This document shows, piece after piece, positions 1 to 9,416 of a DNA stretch of 18,236 nt. Under the pieces are notes generated by a model. The model was not told the origin of the DNA, made no database searches, and was given only the letters and a program-made list of their open reading frames with translations. Numbering within the stretch: position 1 is the first letter of the stretch; the number at the start of each line of letters is the position of its first letter. The stretch spans positions 1 to 18,236 of the forward strand of contig DASWXL010000117.1 in NCBI GenBank assembly GCA_036405495.1. Direction: 5' to 3'. Both the position numbers and the translations under genes were made by a program. This stretch comes from DASWTL01 sp036405495 (GTDB lineage Bacteria; Bacteroidota; Bacteroidia; Sphingobacteriales; Sphingobacteriaceae).

Positions 1-1
1 C

Positions 2-1285
2 AATAGCCGGCAAAAAAATTATGTGGAAAGCGTGTTCAGGCAGGATAGCGCCAACTTTAGCCTGGACAACATCAAAGAAGGCTATTACAAACTGGTTGCC
101 GATGACAATTTTGAGACCGTTTATCCAAGATTAAGCTACCAGAATAAAAATGACATCTACGATTTTGAATTGCAGGTACGCCCTCAGAAGAACTTCCGTG
201 CAGATTTTGGCGGCAGCATCTCAGCCAGGCCGATAAGCAATTTCTATCTGGGCCTGCAGTACAATTACCTGAGCAATTACTCGTACACATTCAGCGCCAA
301 TTTCTACTCCGGACGGTTCTATGAGTCGGCACAGGGCATGGCACGGGTCGACATACCATCGCGCCTGCCGTTCTATCTCGAGACCGAATTAACCTATAAC
401 CACTGGAACTATTTCAGCACCGGCGGACTGTCGCTCGAAGACGTCGACCCGATCTTTATCGAACAGGGCGACAGGCGTGTAGTATTCAAAGGCGGAATAC
501 CTCTTCCTGCCAATGGAAAAGTTGAAGCAACAGCGGGCTTTATAAATTTTGACGACCGGTTCAGCCCTAACGGATTTTTCCAATCCGGCGATATTCTGGA
601 CCATAGTACGTTTAACGGCTTCTCAGCCGGAATTGCTGTTGAGAAAAATACACTGAACAGAAGGCAGTACGCCAGCGACGGCCTTTCAGCCAGTCTTGGC
701 TTTTATTATTATACAGGAAAGGAAAATTACCAGCCGGGAAACATCTTTAGAAATGAGCCTTTTTATAGTGAGATCAAACCGCGGCAGATGGGCCGCAATT
801 GGTTAAGATTGAAATTAAGCGCCGAACATTATATACTGGCCAAAAAAAGATACTCTTTGGGTTATCTCGCAGAAGGGGTAGTGAGCAATAAGCCGCGGTT
901 CACTACCTATAAATCTACGATTCTGAGCGCACCGGCTTTTTTCCCTTTACAGGATTCGAAATCGCTTTATCTGGAAAACTTCAGGGCCAATACTTATGCT
1001 GCCATAGGCCTGAAGAACGTAATAAATCTTCGAAAGAATTTAGATTTTCGCCTGGAAGGATATATATTTCAACCATTGGAAGAAATAAAACTCGAAAACT
1101 ACCAATCGACGGATTACGGCGCCCTTTTTTCCGCCCGCCGGCTGGTATCGTCCATAGGCCTTGTTCATCATACGCCTTTGGGTCCAGTCAGTTTAAGCTA
1201 TAATTACTATGATGATGCTGCCAAAAGAAACGGCATCATGTTCCACCTGGGATACCTTATTTACAATAAACGATCGTTCGAATAA
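2..1285 (+). CDS. Patatin-like phospholipase/beta-barrel protein, C-terminal part (5' end outside window)
   Basis: The reading frame is open to the left edge, so only the C-terminal ~428 residues are visible and no start can be assigned. The visible part reads as an outer-membrane beta-barrel: many alternating aromatic/polar strands (for example around YLGLQYNYLSNYSYTFSANF), a late PLGPVSLSYNYYD strand and a terminal GYLIYNKRSFE. This ending resembles the Bacteroidota proteins that join an N-terminal patatin lipase to a POTRA plus BamA/D15-type barrel; the stretch near the left edge (KEGYYKLVADDNFETVYPRLSY) fits the POTRA-to-barrel junction. The lipase dyad (GxSxG and DGG/DGA) would lie outside the window, so catalytic function is inferred. 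The stop codon directly abuts the ATG of the next gene (TAAATG), suggesting cotranscription and translational coupling. The alternative is another Omp85-superfamily barrel without a patatin domain. Confidence 0.72.
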   Translation, partial: NSRQKNYVESVFRQDSANFSLDNIKEGYYKLVADDNFETVYPRLSYQNKNDIYDFELQVRPQKNFRADFGGSISARPISNFYLGLQYNYLSNYSYTFSANFYSGRFYESAQGMARVDIPSRLPFYLETELTYNHWNYFSTGGLSLEDVDPIFIEQGDRRVVFKGGIPLPANGKVEATAGFINFDDRFSPNGFFQSGDILDHSTFNGFSAGIAVEKNTLNRRQYASDGLSASLGFYYYTGKENYQPGNIFRNEPFYSEIKPRQMGRNWLRLKLSAEHYILAKKRYSLGYLAEGVVSNKPRFTTYKSTILSAPAFFPLQDSKSLYLENFRANTYAAIGLKNVINLRKNLDFRLEGYIFQPLEEIKLENYQSTDYGALFSARRLVSSIGLVHHTPLGPVSLSYNYYDDAAKRNGIMFHLGYLIYNKRSFE

Positions 1286-1837
1286 ATGAAGGCCTTATAC
1301 TCTTTCATAGCAATCGCCATTGCTGTAACCTCAAGTGCTTTTGCTCAGCAGGAAACATCCACCTCAAACCGAATCGCCATAAACAATTTTTTGGTGAAAG
1401 AACATTTACTGAAGAATGAAAAGATCGCGATCGTGGCATCCGATGAAGAAGAGAAACCGATGGAAAACGTTAACGGGGTTTTTCAGTTCAGTATTAACGG
1501 GTTTAGCCAGGAGCTAAAGTTCAACGATGGTATTGCGGTGGCTCCCCAGCCGATCACCGAATCGACGTTCATTTATCTTCGTCATAAGAATGAAGAGGGA
1601 ACACACGGGAAACTTTTTTATGTATTAAAAACCGGCGACACGCTAAAGCCGATCAGGATCTCCTGGGTCATGCTTGCTATAATACCGGTAGTCGTCCTGA
1701 TCGCCATGGCATTTCGTAAGCTGCTGATCTATGCGGTCATTATACTGATAGGGATCTTCGTCTTTAACTCCAGTAACGGTTTAAGCTTTCCAACGTTTTT
1801 CGACACCATTTTTGATGGCCTGAAATCTTTCTTCTAA
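1286..1837 (+). CDS. Exported or membrane protein of unknown function with two C-terminal TM helices
   Basis: This 183-residue protein is not recognised. A signal peptide is clear (residues 1-21, hydrophobic core, SSAFAQ end typical of Bacteroidota). It is followed by a ~105-residue soluble region with beta character (NGVFQFSINGFSQELKF) and then two hydrophobic segments, roughly residues 125-142 and 146-160, and a short amphipathic tail ending in GLKSFF. The ATG starts immediately after the stop of the patatin/barrel gene, so the two are very probably one operon and this protein may work with that outer-membrane protein. The stop overlaps the stop of convergent tamL (CTAA). No enzyme motif or lipobox is seen. 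Confidence 0.8.
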   Translation: MKALYSFIAIAIAVTSSAFAQQETSTSNRIAINNFLVKEHLLKNEKIAIVASDEEEKPMENVNGVFQFSINGFSQELKFNDGIAVAPQPITESTFIYLRHKNEEGTHGKLFYVLKTGDTLKPIRISWVMLAIIPVVVLIAMAFRKLLIYAVIILIGIFVFNSSNGLSFPTFFDTIFDGLKSFF

Positions 1838-4227
1838 AAAGGCATCCCTATACCGAAATTATAGACCACAAAGCGGTAAACATCCGGAGAGTTGGTCACA
1901 GCATAATTTCGTTGAAAGTCTTTTTTGTCGAAGAAATGCCTGATCACCCACTGATCTGTTCCGGAAAACTGCGGATCTTTAACTTTAATACCCGCATCCA
2001 ATCGCAGAACAAAGTAATTAAGATCAAAGCGGAGACCGGCGCCGGTGCCGATCGCGATCTCTTTGAAGAACTTGTCGAACTTGAACTCCCCACCGGGGTT
2101 TTCGGGGAGCGTCTCCCTGATCCTCCAGATGTTGCCGAAGTCAGTGAATAAAGCGCCTTTAACTTTTGCGCCCCAGATGTTGTTCGCCAGCTTAAACCTG
2201 TACTCGAGATTGCCCTCAATTTTGATCTCACCGACCTGATCGATATTCCGGAGGTTCCTTCTCAGCGTGTCGCTGCCAATAACAGCACGATTATAGCTGC
2301 CCGGGCCAAGGGTCCTCGCCTGCCATGCCCGAATTCCGGTGGATCCACCGGCAAAAAAGCTCTTTTCAAACGGGAATAACGCCGTCCTTTTGGTACCGTC
2401 CGGAAGCTCAACCTTATTATTGCCGTGAGGGTAACCGATACCGCCGCTTAACCGGGCAATGAACTGTTGTTCGCCCCCCAGGAAATCATATTTCCGGACG
2501 TCAACCTCTGTTTTCAGGTACTGAAGATACGGGACGCCAAAAATGGTTTTAAAGTTATTCTCTCTTTTGAAATTCAGCACCTTATCGAGGGCGGCCAATG
2601 TATTGCCGGCCACATCGGCCGTGCCCCGGAAATAAATGAAGTCGTCATATGAATTTAACCTGATCGCATTGAACGTAAACGAGTAGATACTGCCTAAACT
2701 GAAATACCGGCGCTCGTTGGTTCTGACATAAAGCTCGTATCCTTCGTCCTCCAGTCTCCTTCTGAAATCAGGGTCCAGCCGGCCATTCCTGTATTCGAGG
2801 TTCAACGGAGTTAAGCTATGAAACTTCACTTTTGTATCCGTCCAGTCGTACGTAATGGAATTGATGAACGTGCGGTTGGTAAACGCATCACGCTGATCAA
2901 AAGCCTGGTAACTCGTAGATATCGTAGTATGCGGAATACCGGCGCGACTGTAAACAGGTAATGGAAAAGGCACAAGCAGGCGCGGAAAGACCATGCTCGC
3001 ACCGATCTGAAAGTCCTGATTGAACACCCGTTGTGAAAGCCGTCCCTGGAGCGCTGACTCAAACAGGATTCCGTACCGGACCTTTACCTCCAGTTGTTCG
3101 GCCCCGCCAAATATATTTCGGTTGGTATAAGTATCTCCGATGTTAAACCCGTTTCGGCCGGCATTGAACGTGTATTCTCCCTCTATCCTGTTGCTCATCT
3201 GCTTCAGCGGCACCATGTCATACTGCGGAAAAAGGCGATTACTGCTGTCGGCGGCTTTACGATAATCTATTCTGATATTCCTGAAGATATTGAGGTCATA
3301 CAACCGGTCGTAAGTCAGGTTCTCCCGGTTTATACTGTACAGAGAACCTTTCTCAATAAAAATATACTTGCTGATGGGGCGGCTTCTGATCTTGCCCGAG
3401 TAATCAATAAAATGATACTGCGAATCAACTACGGTTTTTTCGGCATTTGCGGTATCCCGCCTGCCTTCACTATTTCTGATTGTTATAAAACTGTCATCGA
3501 TCGTATAAACCTGATGGGCACTTTTTCCTGCCGGATTATTAATGGTTATCAGTAAGTCGGCCTCTGACGAATAGAGATTGGTATCGACATCCACATGCAT
3601 ATACTGCCGCAGGTAATCAAAATAGCCGTTGCGACGCATTAACTGGTAGACCTGCTCCTGTTCATATTCCAGCGTATCCCGGTCGTATCGCTGTCCGGTC
3701 TTCAAACGGGAAAAGCCCGGTCTCCCGCCTTCATAAAGTTTTGCGACCTCCGGATCCGGTACTTTAAATCCGATCTCCCTGATCGTAAACTCAGGTCCCT
3801 GATCTGCGGTAAATACAATCCTTGCGCGTTGATTTCTGATCGAGATATCGCTTTTTACGCGGGCGTTAAAAAAGCCCTTTGTGAAGAGGTACCGCTCGAT
3901 CTGCTTTCTTGAAATTTCGACAAGGGTACTGTCCAGGACGTGCGGAGACTCTCCCACCGCTTTTATCCGGTCGGTCCGGTACGAGCCGTTACGGGTATTA
4001 AAAAGATTATAGAGGAACAAACTGATCCGTGAGTTTGGCCGGATGTCGTTTTGCACATATAAATATGCCTGCTCCCTGAACTGCTTATCAACACTGTCTA
4101 ACGAAACCTTTGTAACGAGCGCCTGATCCTGGCTCAGGAAACGGGGAGAACGACAGCCCGAAAAAATCATTAACAAAAGCAGTATACTTGCAAAGAAGAT
4201 TTTTTGGTCTGTTTGGTATGCTTTCAA
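1834..4227 (-). CDS. tamL: Translocation and assembly module lipoprotein TamL (BamA/TamA family)
   Basis: A 797-residue Omp85-superfamily outer-membrane protein. TamL is the Bacteroidota counterpart of TamA and is thought to work with TamB in inserting or exporting envelope proteins. The N-terminus has a hydrophobic segment followed by a lipobox-like FSGC (Cys at about residue 25), consistent with a lipoprotein. Residues ~35-330 read as POTRA-like repeats (for example FTKGFFNARVKSDISIRNQ and RRNGYFDYLRQYM); the rest is a BamA-type barrel with FFAGGSTGIRAWQARTLGPG near residues 630-650 and the terminal strand RFVVYNFGIGMPF. The start is TTG at 4227: no ATG lies upstream before an in-frame stop, and the only nearby internal ATG would leave too short a signal. 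The gene is convergent with the exported-protein gene (stops overlap) and divergent from the methyltransferase, overlapping its 5' end by ~10 nt. Confidence 0.9.
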   Translation of the reverse strand: MKAYQTDQKIFFASILLLLMIFSGCRSPRFLSQDQALVTKVSLDSVDKQFREQAYLYVQNDIRPNSRISLFLYNLFNTRNGSYRTDRIKAVGESPHVLDSTLVEISRKQIERYLFTKGFFNARVKSDISIRNQRARIVFTADQGPEFTIREIGFKVPDPEVAKLYEGGRPGFSRLKTGQRYDRDTLEYEQEQVYQLMRRNGYFDYLRQYMHVDVDTNLYSSEADLLITINNPAGKSAHQVYTIDDSFITIRNSEGRRDTANAEKTVVDSQYHFIDYSGKIRSRPISKYIFIEKGSLYSINRENLTYDRLYDLNIFRNIRIDYRKAADSSNRLFPQYDMVPLKQMSNRIEGEYTFNAGRNGFNIGDTYTNRNIFGGAEQLEVKVRYGILFESALQGRLSQRVFNQDFQIGASMVFPRLLVPFPLPVYSRAGIPHTTISTSYQAFDQRDAFTNRTFINSITYDWTDTKVKFHSLTPLNLEYRNGRLDPDFRRRLEDEGYELYVRTNERRYFSLGSIYSFTFNAIRLNSYDDFIYFRGTADVAGNTLAALDKVLNFKRENNFKTIFGVPYLQYLKTEVDVRKYDFLGGEQQFIARLSGGIGYPHGNNKVELPDGTKRTALFPFEKSFFAGGSTGIRAWQARTLGPGSYNRAVIGSDTLRRNLRNIDQVGEIKIEGNLEYRFKLANNIWGAKVKGALFTDFGNIWRIRETLPENPGGEFKFDKFFKEIAIGTGAGLRFDLNYFVLRLDAGIKVKDPQFSGTDQWVIRHFFDKKDFQRNYAVTNSPDVYRFVVYNFGIGMPF
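4183..4190 (+). promoter_or_regulatory. Possible -7 element for the TrmH-family gene
   Basis: TATACTTG differs at one position from the Bacteroidota -7 consensus TAnnTTTG and lies 27 nt upstream of the ATG at 4218, inside the start of tamL on the other strand. No clear TTTG -33 element sits at the expected spacing, so this is a weak call. Confidence 0.3.
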
Positions 4228-4967
4228 AGTCTGAGATCAGTTTTATTAAATCACTACATTTAAAAAAGTACAGAAAAGACCATAATCTTTTCATTGCAGA
4301 GGGTTTTAAGTCGGTATCAGAATTTATCAATTCCGACTACACGATAGAAACCATTTACTGCACGGCAGCATTGCTCCCAAAATTGTACAAATTCTCCCGA
4401 AAAATAAAGCTCGTTGAAATAACCGAAGCCGAAATCAGCAAGGTAACCGCCTTAACCACACCGCAAGGGGTTTTAGCAACGATCCGGATCCCAACAAGAA
4501 CCGAAATATCTGCTGAAGGTTTGAAGAACGCCTTTACGCTGGTACTTGACGGCGTACAGGATCCGGGCAACCTGGGCACCATTATCAGAACAGCCGACTG
4601 GTTCGGTTTCACTCAAATCCTGTGTTCCGGCGACACAGTTGAGGTTTACAACCCGAAAGTGGTGCAGGCCACTATGGGATCGCTATCACGAATGAAAATT
4701 CACTATACCGATCTCGAAAAGACGTTATCAACATCAGGGTTGCCCATTTTTGGCGCTTTACTGAACGGGACATCGGTCTATGAGGTGGATTTCGGGAAAG
4801 AAGGACTGATCGTTTTAGGGAATGAAGGAAAAGGAATTACACCGGCAGTGCAGCAAATAATTACCGAAGCGGTCACGATACCGCGGTTTGGAGATGCGGA
4901 ATCGTTAAACGTCGCAGTGTCTTCAGCCATTTTTTGTTCGGAGATAAAAAGAAAATCAATAAAATAA
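4218..4967 (+). CDS. RNA 2'-O-methyltransferase, SpoU/TrmH family
   Basis: A 249-residue SPOUT methyltransferase, predicted to transfer a methyl group from SAM to a ribose 2'-OH in rRNA or tRNA in the cytoplasm. The N-terminal ~95 residues form the substrate-binding region (KYRKDHNLFIAEGFKSV and TPQGVLATI). The catalytic knot follows with the three SpoU motifs: DGVQDPGNLGTIIRTA (111-126, with the conserved N118 and R124), LIVLGNEGKGI (197-207) and IPRFGDAESLNVAVSSAI (221-238). I chose ATG 4218 because MLSKSEISFIKSL matches the family's usual beginning; a TTG ten codons upstream would add residues without family character. The substrate (23S rRNA, as for RlmB-like enzymes, or tRNA) cannot be told from sequence. 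It lies back to back with tamL. Confidence 0.9.
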   Translation: MLSKSEISFIKSLHLKKYRKDHNLFIAEGFKSVSEFINSDYTIETIYCTAALLPKLYKFSRKIKLVEITEAEISKVTALTTPQGVLATIRIPTRTEISAEGLKNAFTLVLDGVQDPGNLGTIIRTADWFGFTQILCSGDTVEVYNPKVVQATMGSLSRMKIHYTDLEKTLSTSGLPIFGALLNGTSVYEVDFGKEGLIVLGNEGKGITPAVQQIITEAVTIPRFGDAESLNVAVSSAIFCSEIKRKSIK

Positions 4968-4969
4968 TA

Positions 4970-5000
4970 TTGGTATCGAATTAATAAATTACTATTTTTG
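4970..5000 (+). promoter_or_regulatory. Promoter of tRNA-Cys and the downstream small gene
   Basis: A perfect Bacteroidota -7 element, TATTTTTG, lies at 4993-5000. A TTG (4970-4972) lies 20 nt further upstream, which is the expected spacing for the -33 TTTG element. The mature tRNA would begin 19 nt after the -7 box. The element follows the methyltransferase stop by ~25 nt, so the tRNA unit has its own promoter. Confidence 0.65.
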
Positions 5001-5018
5001 CAATCCTTTTAACAAGAG

Positions 5019-5089
5019 GGTCGGATGGCCGAGTGGCTAGGCAGAGGTCTGCAAAACCTTTTACAGCGGTTCGAATCCGCTTCCGACCT
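5019..5089 (+). tRNA. tRNA-Cys (anticodon GCA)
   Basis: A complete 71-nt cloverleaf can be drawn. The acceptor stem is GGTCGGA/TCCGACC with discriminator T73 (the Cys identity base). The D stem is GCC/GGC, the anticodon stem GAGGT/ACCTT with loop CTGCAAA (anticodon GCA), the variable loop has 4 nt, and the T stem is AGCGG/CCGCT around TTCGAAT. CCA is not encoded. A strong promoter lies just upstream, and a small protein gene starts 26 nt downstream before the first terminator, suggesting a shared transcript. Confidence 0.95.
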
Positions 5090-5115
5090 CACTTAAAGAA
5101 ATAAAAAATACAGCC

Positions 5116-5295
5116 ATGGGAGTAACACGTTTAAAAAGAAAAGACAGAAGAAATAAAACTGTTTCTCGTTTAGAGGTACAGTTCTTAAATTTAGGCCGCA
5201 ACATTGAACCGGGCAGCCGCTCAAAAGAATCAGCAAACAGCCAGATCGCTAAAAACAACGCTGTTTTGGCTCAGCTGGAAAAAGAAGCAAAATAA
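5116..5295 (+). CDS. Small basic protein of 59 residues, function unknown
   Basis: An uninterrupted 59-codon frame begins at ATG 5116, right after the tRNA-Cys. The N-terminal half is strongly basic (GVTRLKRKDRRNKTVSRLE) and the C-terminal half reads as a helix (NSQIAKNNAVLAQLEKEAK). Regular codon use, a proper start and an immediately downstream terminator support a real gene. I have the impression of similar short proteins in other Sphingobacteriaceae but cannot verify that here. The basic N-terminus would suit nucleic-acid or ribosome binding; that is inference only. Cotranscription with the tRNA is likely, since no terminator separates them. Confidence 0.75.
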   Translation: MGVTRLKRKDRRNKTVSRLEVQFLNLGRNIEPGSRSKESANSQIAKNNAVLAQLEKEAK

Positions 5296-5320
5296 GAACT
5301 GACCCTTCTTTAAGATATTA

Positions 5321-5360
5321 AAAACCTGAACGCCACCTGGACGTTCAGGTTTTGTATTTT
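5321..5360 (+). terminator. Rho-independent terminator of the tRNA-Cys/small-gene unit
   Basis: A 12-bp perfect stem (AAAACCTGAACG at 5321-5332 with CGTTCAGGTTTT at 5342-5353) closes a 9-nt loop and is followed by a T-rich tail. It lies 25 nt after the small gene's stop. The A-run at the left side also lets it act for the minus-strand DUF6266 gene that converges on it. Confidence 0.85.
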
Positions 5361-5431
5361 CAACCGGGTATCCGCACCACCACCTGTCGCTCTCCGTTCG
5401 TCAGCCCCCTTCCTGCATGAACCCGATTTCC

Positions 5432-6064
5432 CTACAACATGAAACTGCCGAGATACTGACTTCTCGATGCCTTTTTACGGTCGAACGAAATAAAACCGAT
5501 AAACACTTCCGCACGATGCCCGGCGAAGTCCGAACGGTATTGAAACCGGCATTTACCATTGCCTCTGGCAGGCCCGCCGATAAGAAAATCACTTTCATGC
5601 ACTTCGGATACATACAAGAGGATGGAAAGCTGATCTGAGGATCTGTCTTTACTGCGATAAAGCGGCTTCCAGGTAAACTCCAGCACTCCTTTTTCAGCTA
5701 ATATCACCTGCGGGTCGCCCGCACCCTGCAGCGGCCCGTCACTCAAAACCATCAGGCTGTAATCAACTGCCGGATCCGGAGCTTCAGCTTCAGGTACCAG
5801 CTCATGATTGAACTTATAAAGTGCATTATACCATGTCATACGGCCTGAATAATTCAAAAAGCCCGCCGTTGCAAAAGGCTTAAAGGGACTAAGCCAGCTA
5901 TTCACAAACGCCATGCGTTTCTGAACAGCTATCTGGCTTTCAGTTCTTTTTTTTGTGATCTTCGGTAAGCTACGCCAGTACTGGACGTCTCTCCAGCTGC
6001 TGCCAACGACAGAACCGACTTTTCCGCTTACCGGGCCATTGGCCCCATTTTTCATTCTACCCAT
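5432..6064 (-). CDS. DUF6266 family protein
   Basis: A 210-residue protein whose N-terminus (MGRMKNGANGPVSGKVGSVVGSSWRDVQYWRSLP) has the glycine-rich pattern and following KRTESQIAVQKRMAFVNSWLSPF segment of DUF6266, a family often found in Sphingobacteriaceae and relatives. Its function is unknown. There is no signal peptide, membrane segment or lipobox. The C-terminal half is beta-rich with alternating hydrophobics (LEFTWKPLY, LSILLYVSEVH, AEVFIGFISFD). The gene stands alone, bounded downstream by the tRNA-unit terminator and upstream by a 222-bp region with a weak promoter candidate and an 11-bp tandem repeat. The start is ATG 6064, which puts the conserved N-terminal motif at the expected place. 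The family name is from memory of its N-terminal signature. Confidence 0.8.
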   Translation of the reverse strand: MGRMKNGANGPVSGKVGSVVGSSWRDVQYWRSLPKITKKRTESQIAVQKRMAFVNSWLSPFKPFATAGFLNYSGRMTWYNALYKFNHELVPEAEAPDPAVDYSLMVLSDGPLQGAGDPQVILAEKGVLEFTWKPLYRSKDRSSDQLSILLYVSEVHESDFLIGGPARGNGKCRFQYRSDFAGHRAEVFIGFISFDRKKASRSQYLGSFML

Positions 6065-6106
6065 GATCTTACGTGTTTAAGGTTTAAGCTAACTGGTTAA
6101 TTAGAT

Positions 6107-6114
6107 TAAAGTTA
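6107..6114 (-). promoter_or_regulatory. Weak -7 element candidate for the DUF6266 gene
   Basis: On the minus strand this reads TAACTTTA, one change from TAnnTTTG, 42 nt upstream of the ATG. A TTTC lies about 19 nt further upstream in place of TTTG. The match is imperfect and could be chance in this AT-rich stretch. Confidence 0.3.
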
Positions 6115-6204
6115 CGAGATCGGGATGACTAAAGAAATAATTGAAACGAAAAAAGATTATCAGCACAGTAGACAAGCTGTATTCAGGGTCTTATGTCCTA
6201 TATG

Positions 6205-6234
6205 GTACCCTTTGTGTACCCTTTGCGTACCCTG
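6205..6234. repeat. 11-bp direct tandem repeat (about 2.7 copies), possible operator
   Basis: GTACCCTTTGT (6205-6215), GTACCCTTTGC (6216-6226) and GTACCCTG (6227-6234) follow each other without spacers. The period is about one helical turn, so a protein contacting each copy would sit on one face of the DNA. The array lies between the end of pyrD and the DUF6266 gene, ~140-170 nt upstream of the latter. A CAGGGT at 6184-6189 is the inverted partner of ACCCTG at 6229-6234. Confidence 0.7.
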
Positions 6235-6286
6235 AAAAGCCACTTTTAGCGACTCCCCGGCATTAACCTTGAATTAATATCCGCCG

Positions 6287-7324
6287 TCAGACTTGACGAG
6301 TGGCGGCGGCGATTATTCTTTTATTGATCCTTCTGATCAGGCCAGGACCCTCATAGATAAATCCGGTATAAACCTGCACCAGCGATGCGCCTGCATTCAG
6401 CTTTTCGAGTGCATCTTCGGGCGAGTGTATCCCTCCCACCCCAATAATGGGAAAAGACGCCTGGGATTTTTGCGACAGATAACGAATGACCTCCGTGGAG
6501 CGCCGGGTCAGCGGTTGCCCGCTCAGGCCTCCGGTCTCGCCCTTCTTAGTGCTCTTCAGGCCCTCCCGCAATATAGTCGTGTTGGTGGCAATTACACCGG
6601 CTATCCCGGTTTCCGTTACGATCTCAACAATATCATCCAGCTGGTCATTGGTCAGATCAGGCGCTATTTTCAAAAGAACAGGCTTCGACCTGCCATCTTT
6701 ATTATTTCTTTCCTGAAGTGTATTGAGGATCTTCTTCAAGGGCTCCTTTTCCTGCAGCTCGCGAAGGCCCGGGGTATTAGGTGAACTCACATTTACGACG
6801 AAATAGTCTACCACATCAAAAAGCTTGTCAAAACATTTGATATAGTCGCTCACGGCATCTTCGTTAGGGGTTAACTTGTTTTTGCCAATATTGCCGCCAA
6901 TGATGAGACCGTCCCTGTTCTTCAGGTTCCTGAGACGGGCTGCCACCACGTCAACCCCGATATTGTTGAAACCCATCCGGTTAATGAGCGCTGAATCCAC
7001 AGGCAAACGAAACATTCGCGGTTTTTCATTACCAGGCTGAGGCAAAGGCGTTACCGTACCAACCTCAATAAAACCGAAGCCGAATGCGGCCAGCTCAGGT
7101 ACCAGTTCAGCATTTTTATCAAAACCTGCTGCCAGTCCGACGGGGTTCTTAAACCTGATGCCAAAGACCTCGCGCTCCAGCCGACTGTCATTTACCTGAA
7201 AACCTGATCTTATGAGCCCCGGCACACCCCAGATCCGGTGAACGGTCCGTAACGCCGACGTCACGAAATGATGGATATTTTCAGGGTCAAACTGAAACAG
7301 GAAAGGTTTAATGAGCTGATACAT
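6287..7324 (-). CDS. pyrD: Dihydroorotate dehydrogenase (quinone), class 2
   Basis: A 345-residue FMN enzyme oxidising dihydroorotate to orotate with quinone as acceptor, the fourth step of pyrimidine synthesis, at the inner membrane face. The N-terminal amphipathic region MYQLIKPFLFQFDPENIHHF is the membrane-binding extension of class 2 enzymes. Diagnostic segments are GLAAGFDKNAE (64-73), INRMGFNN (114-121), NVSSPNTPGLREL (178-190, class 2 catalytic Ser181), LLKIAPDL (217-224), ATNTT (246-250) and IIGVGGI (293-299). ATG 7324 is chosen because the family begins at this MYxLI motif; an upstream ATG at 7387 would add 21 atypical residues and cross the promoter-like element. The gene is divergent from the ABC-F gene across a ~114-bp gap. 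Confidence 0.95.
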   Translation of the reverse strand: MYQLIKPFLFQFDPENIHHFVTSALRTVHRIWGVPGLIRSGFQVNDSRLEREVFGIRFKNPVGLAAGFDKNAELVPELAAFGFGFIEVGTVTPLPQPGNEKPRMFRLPVDSALINRMGFNNIGVDVVAARLRNLKNRDGLIIGGNIGKNKLTPNEDAVSDYIKCFDKLFDVVDYFVVNVSSPNTPGLRELQEKEPLKKILNTLQERNNKDGRSKPVLLKIAPDLTNDQLDDIVEIVTETGIAGVIATNTTILREGLKSTKKGETGGLSGQPLTRRSTEVIRYLSQKSQASFPIIGVGGIHSPEDALEKLNAGASLVQVYTGFIYEGPGLIRRINKRIIAAATRQV

Positions 7325-7328
7325 GCCG

Positions 7329-7336
7329 CGAAGATA
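7329..7336 (-). promoter_or_regulatory. Candidate -7 element directly before pyrD
   Basis: The minus strand reads TATCTTCG, one change from TAnnTTTG, ending 4 nt before the pyrD ATG. If used, the transcript would begin at or next to the start codon. No -33 TTTG is seen at 19-21 nt, so support is positional, by analogy with the other start-proximal elements in this window. Confidence 0.4.
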
Positions 7337-7425
7337 GTGAGGATTTACCAGTTGAGCAGCAGGTTTTTCGACTTTGAAATTACACATTCATAAGCCGTAA
7401 ACCCCAAATCCTCAATCCTATTCCT

Positions 7426-7433
7426 TATTTTTG
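7426..7433 (+). promoter_or_regulatory. -7 promoter element of the ABC-F gene, start-proximal
   Basis: TATTTTTG matches TAnnTTTG exactly and is identical to the -7 box of the tRNA-Cys promoter at 4993-5000. It ends 5 nt before the GTG start at 7439, so the mRNA would have almost no 5' leader. A -33 element is not evident. Confidence 0.55.
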
Positions 7434-7438
7434 CGCCC

Positions 7439-9355
<1,917 letters not shown>

Positions 9356-9416
9356 TGCCCGCCGGGAAAATGGTGGTTTAGTGCACGCTGCCATTTCCAA
9401 TAAAACGAAAGATGAA

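Noticed and set aside
3094..3555. 153-codon plus-strand frame opposite tamL
   Set aside because: It lies in the POTRA-to-barrel region of tamL, which is continuous and family-like on the minus strand; no promoter or protein signature supports the antisense frame.
7325..7387. Upstream ATG for pyrD
   Set aside because: It would add 21 residues before the conserved MYQLIKPFLF start and overlap the promoter-like element.
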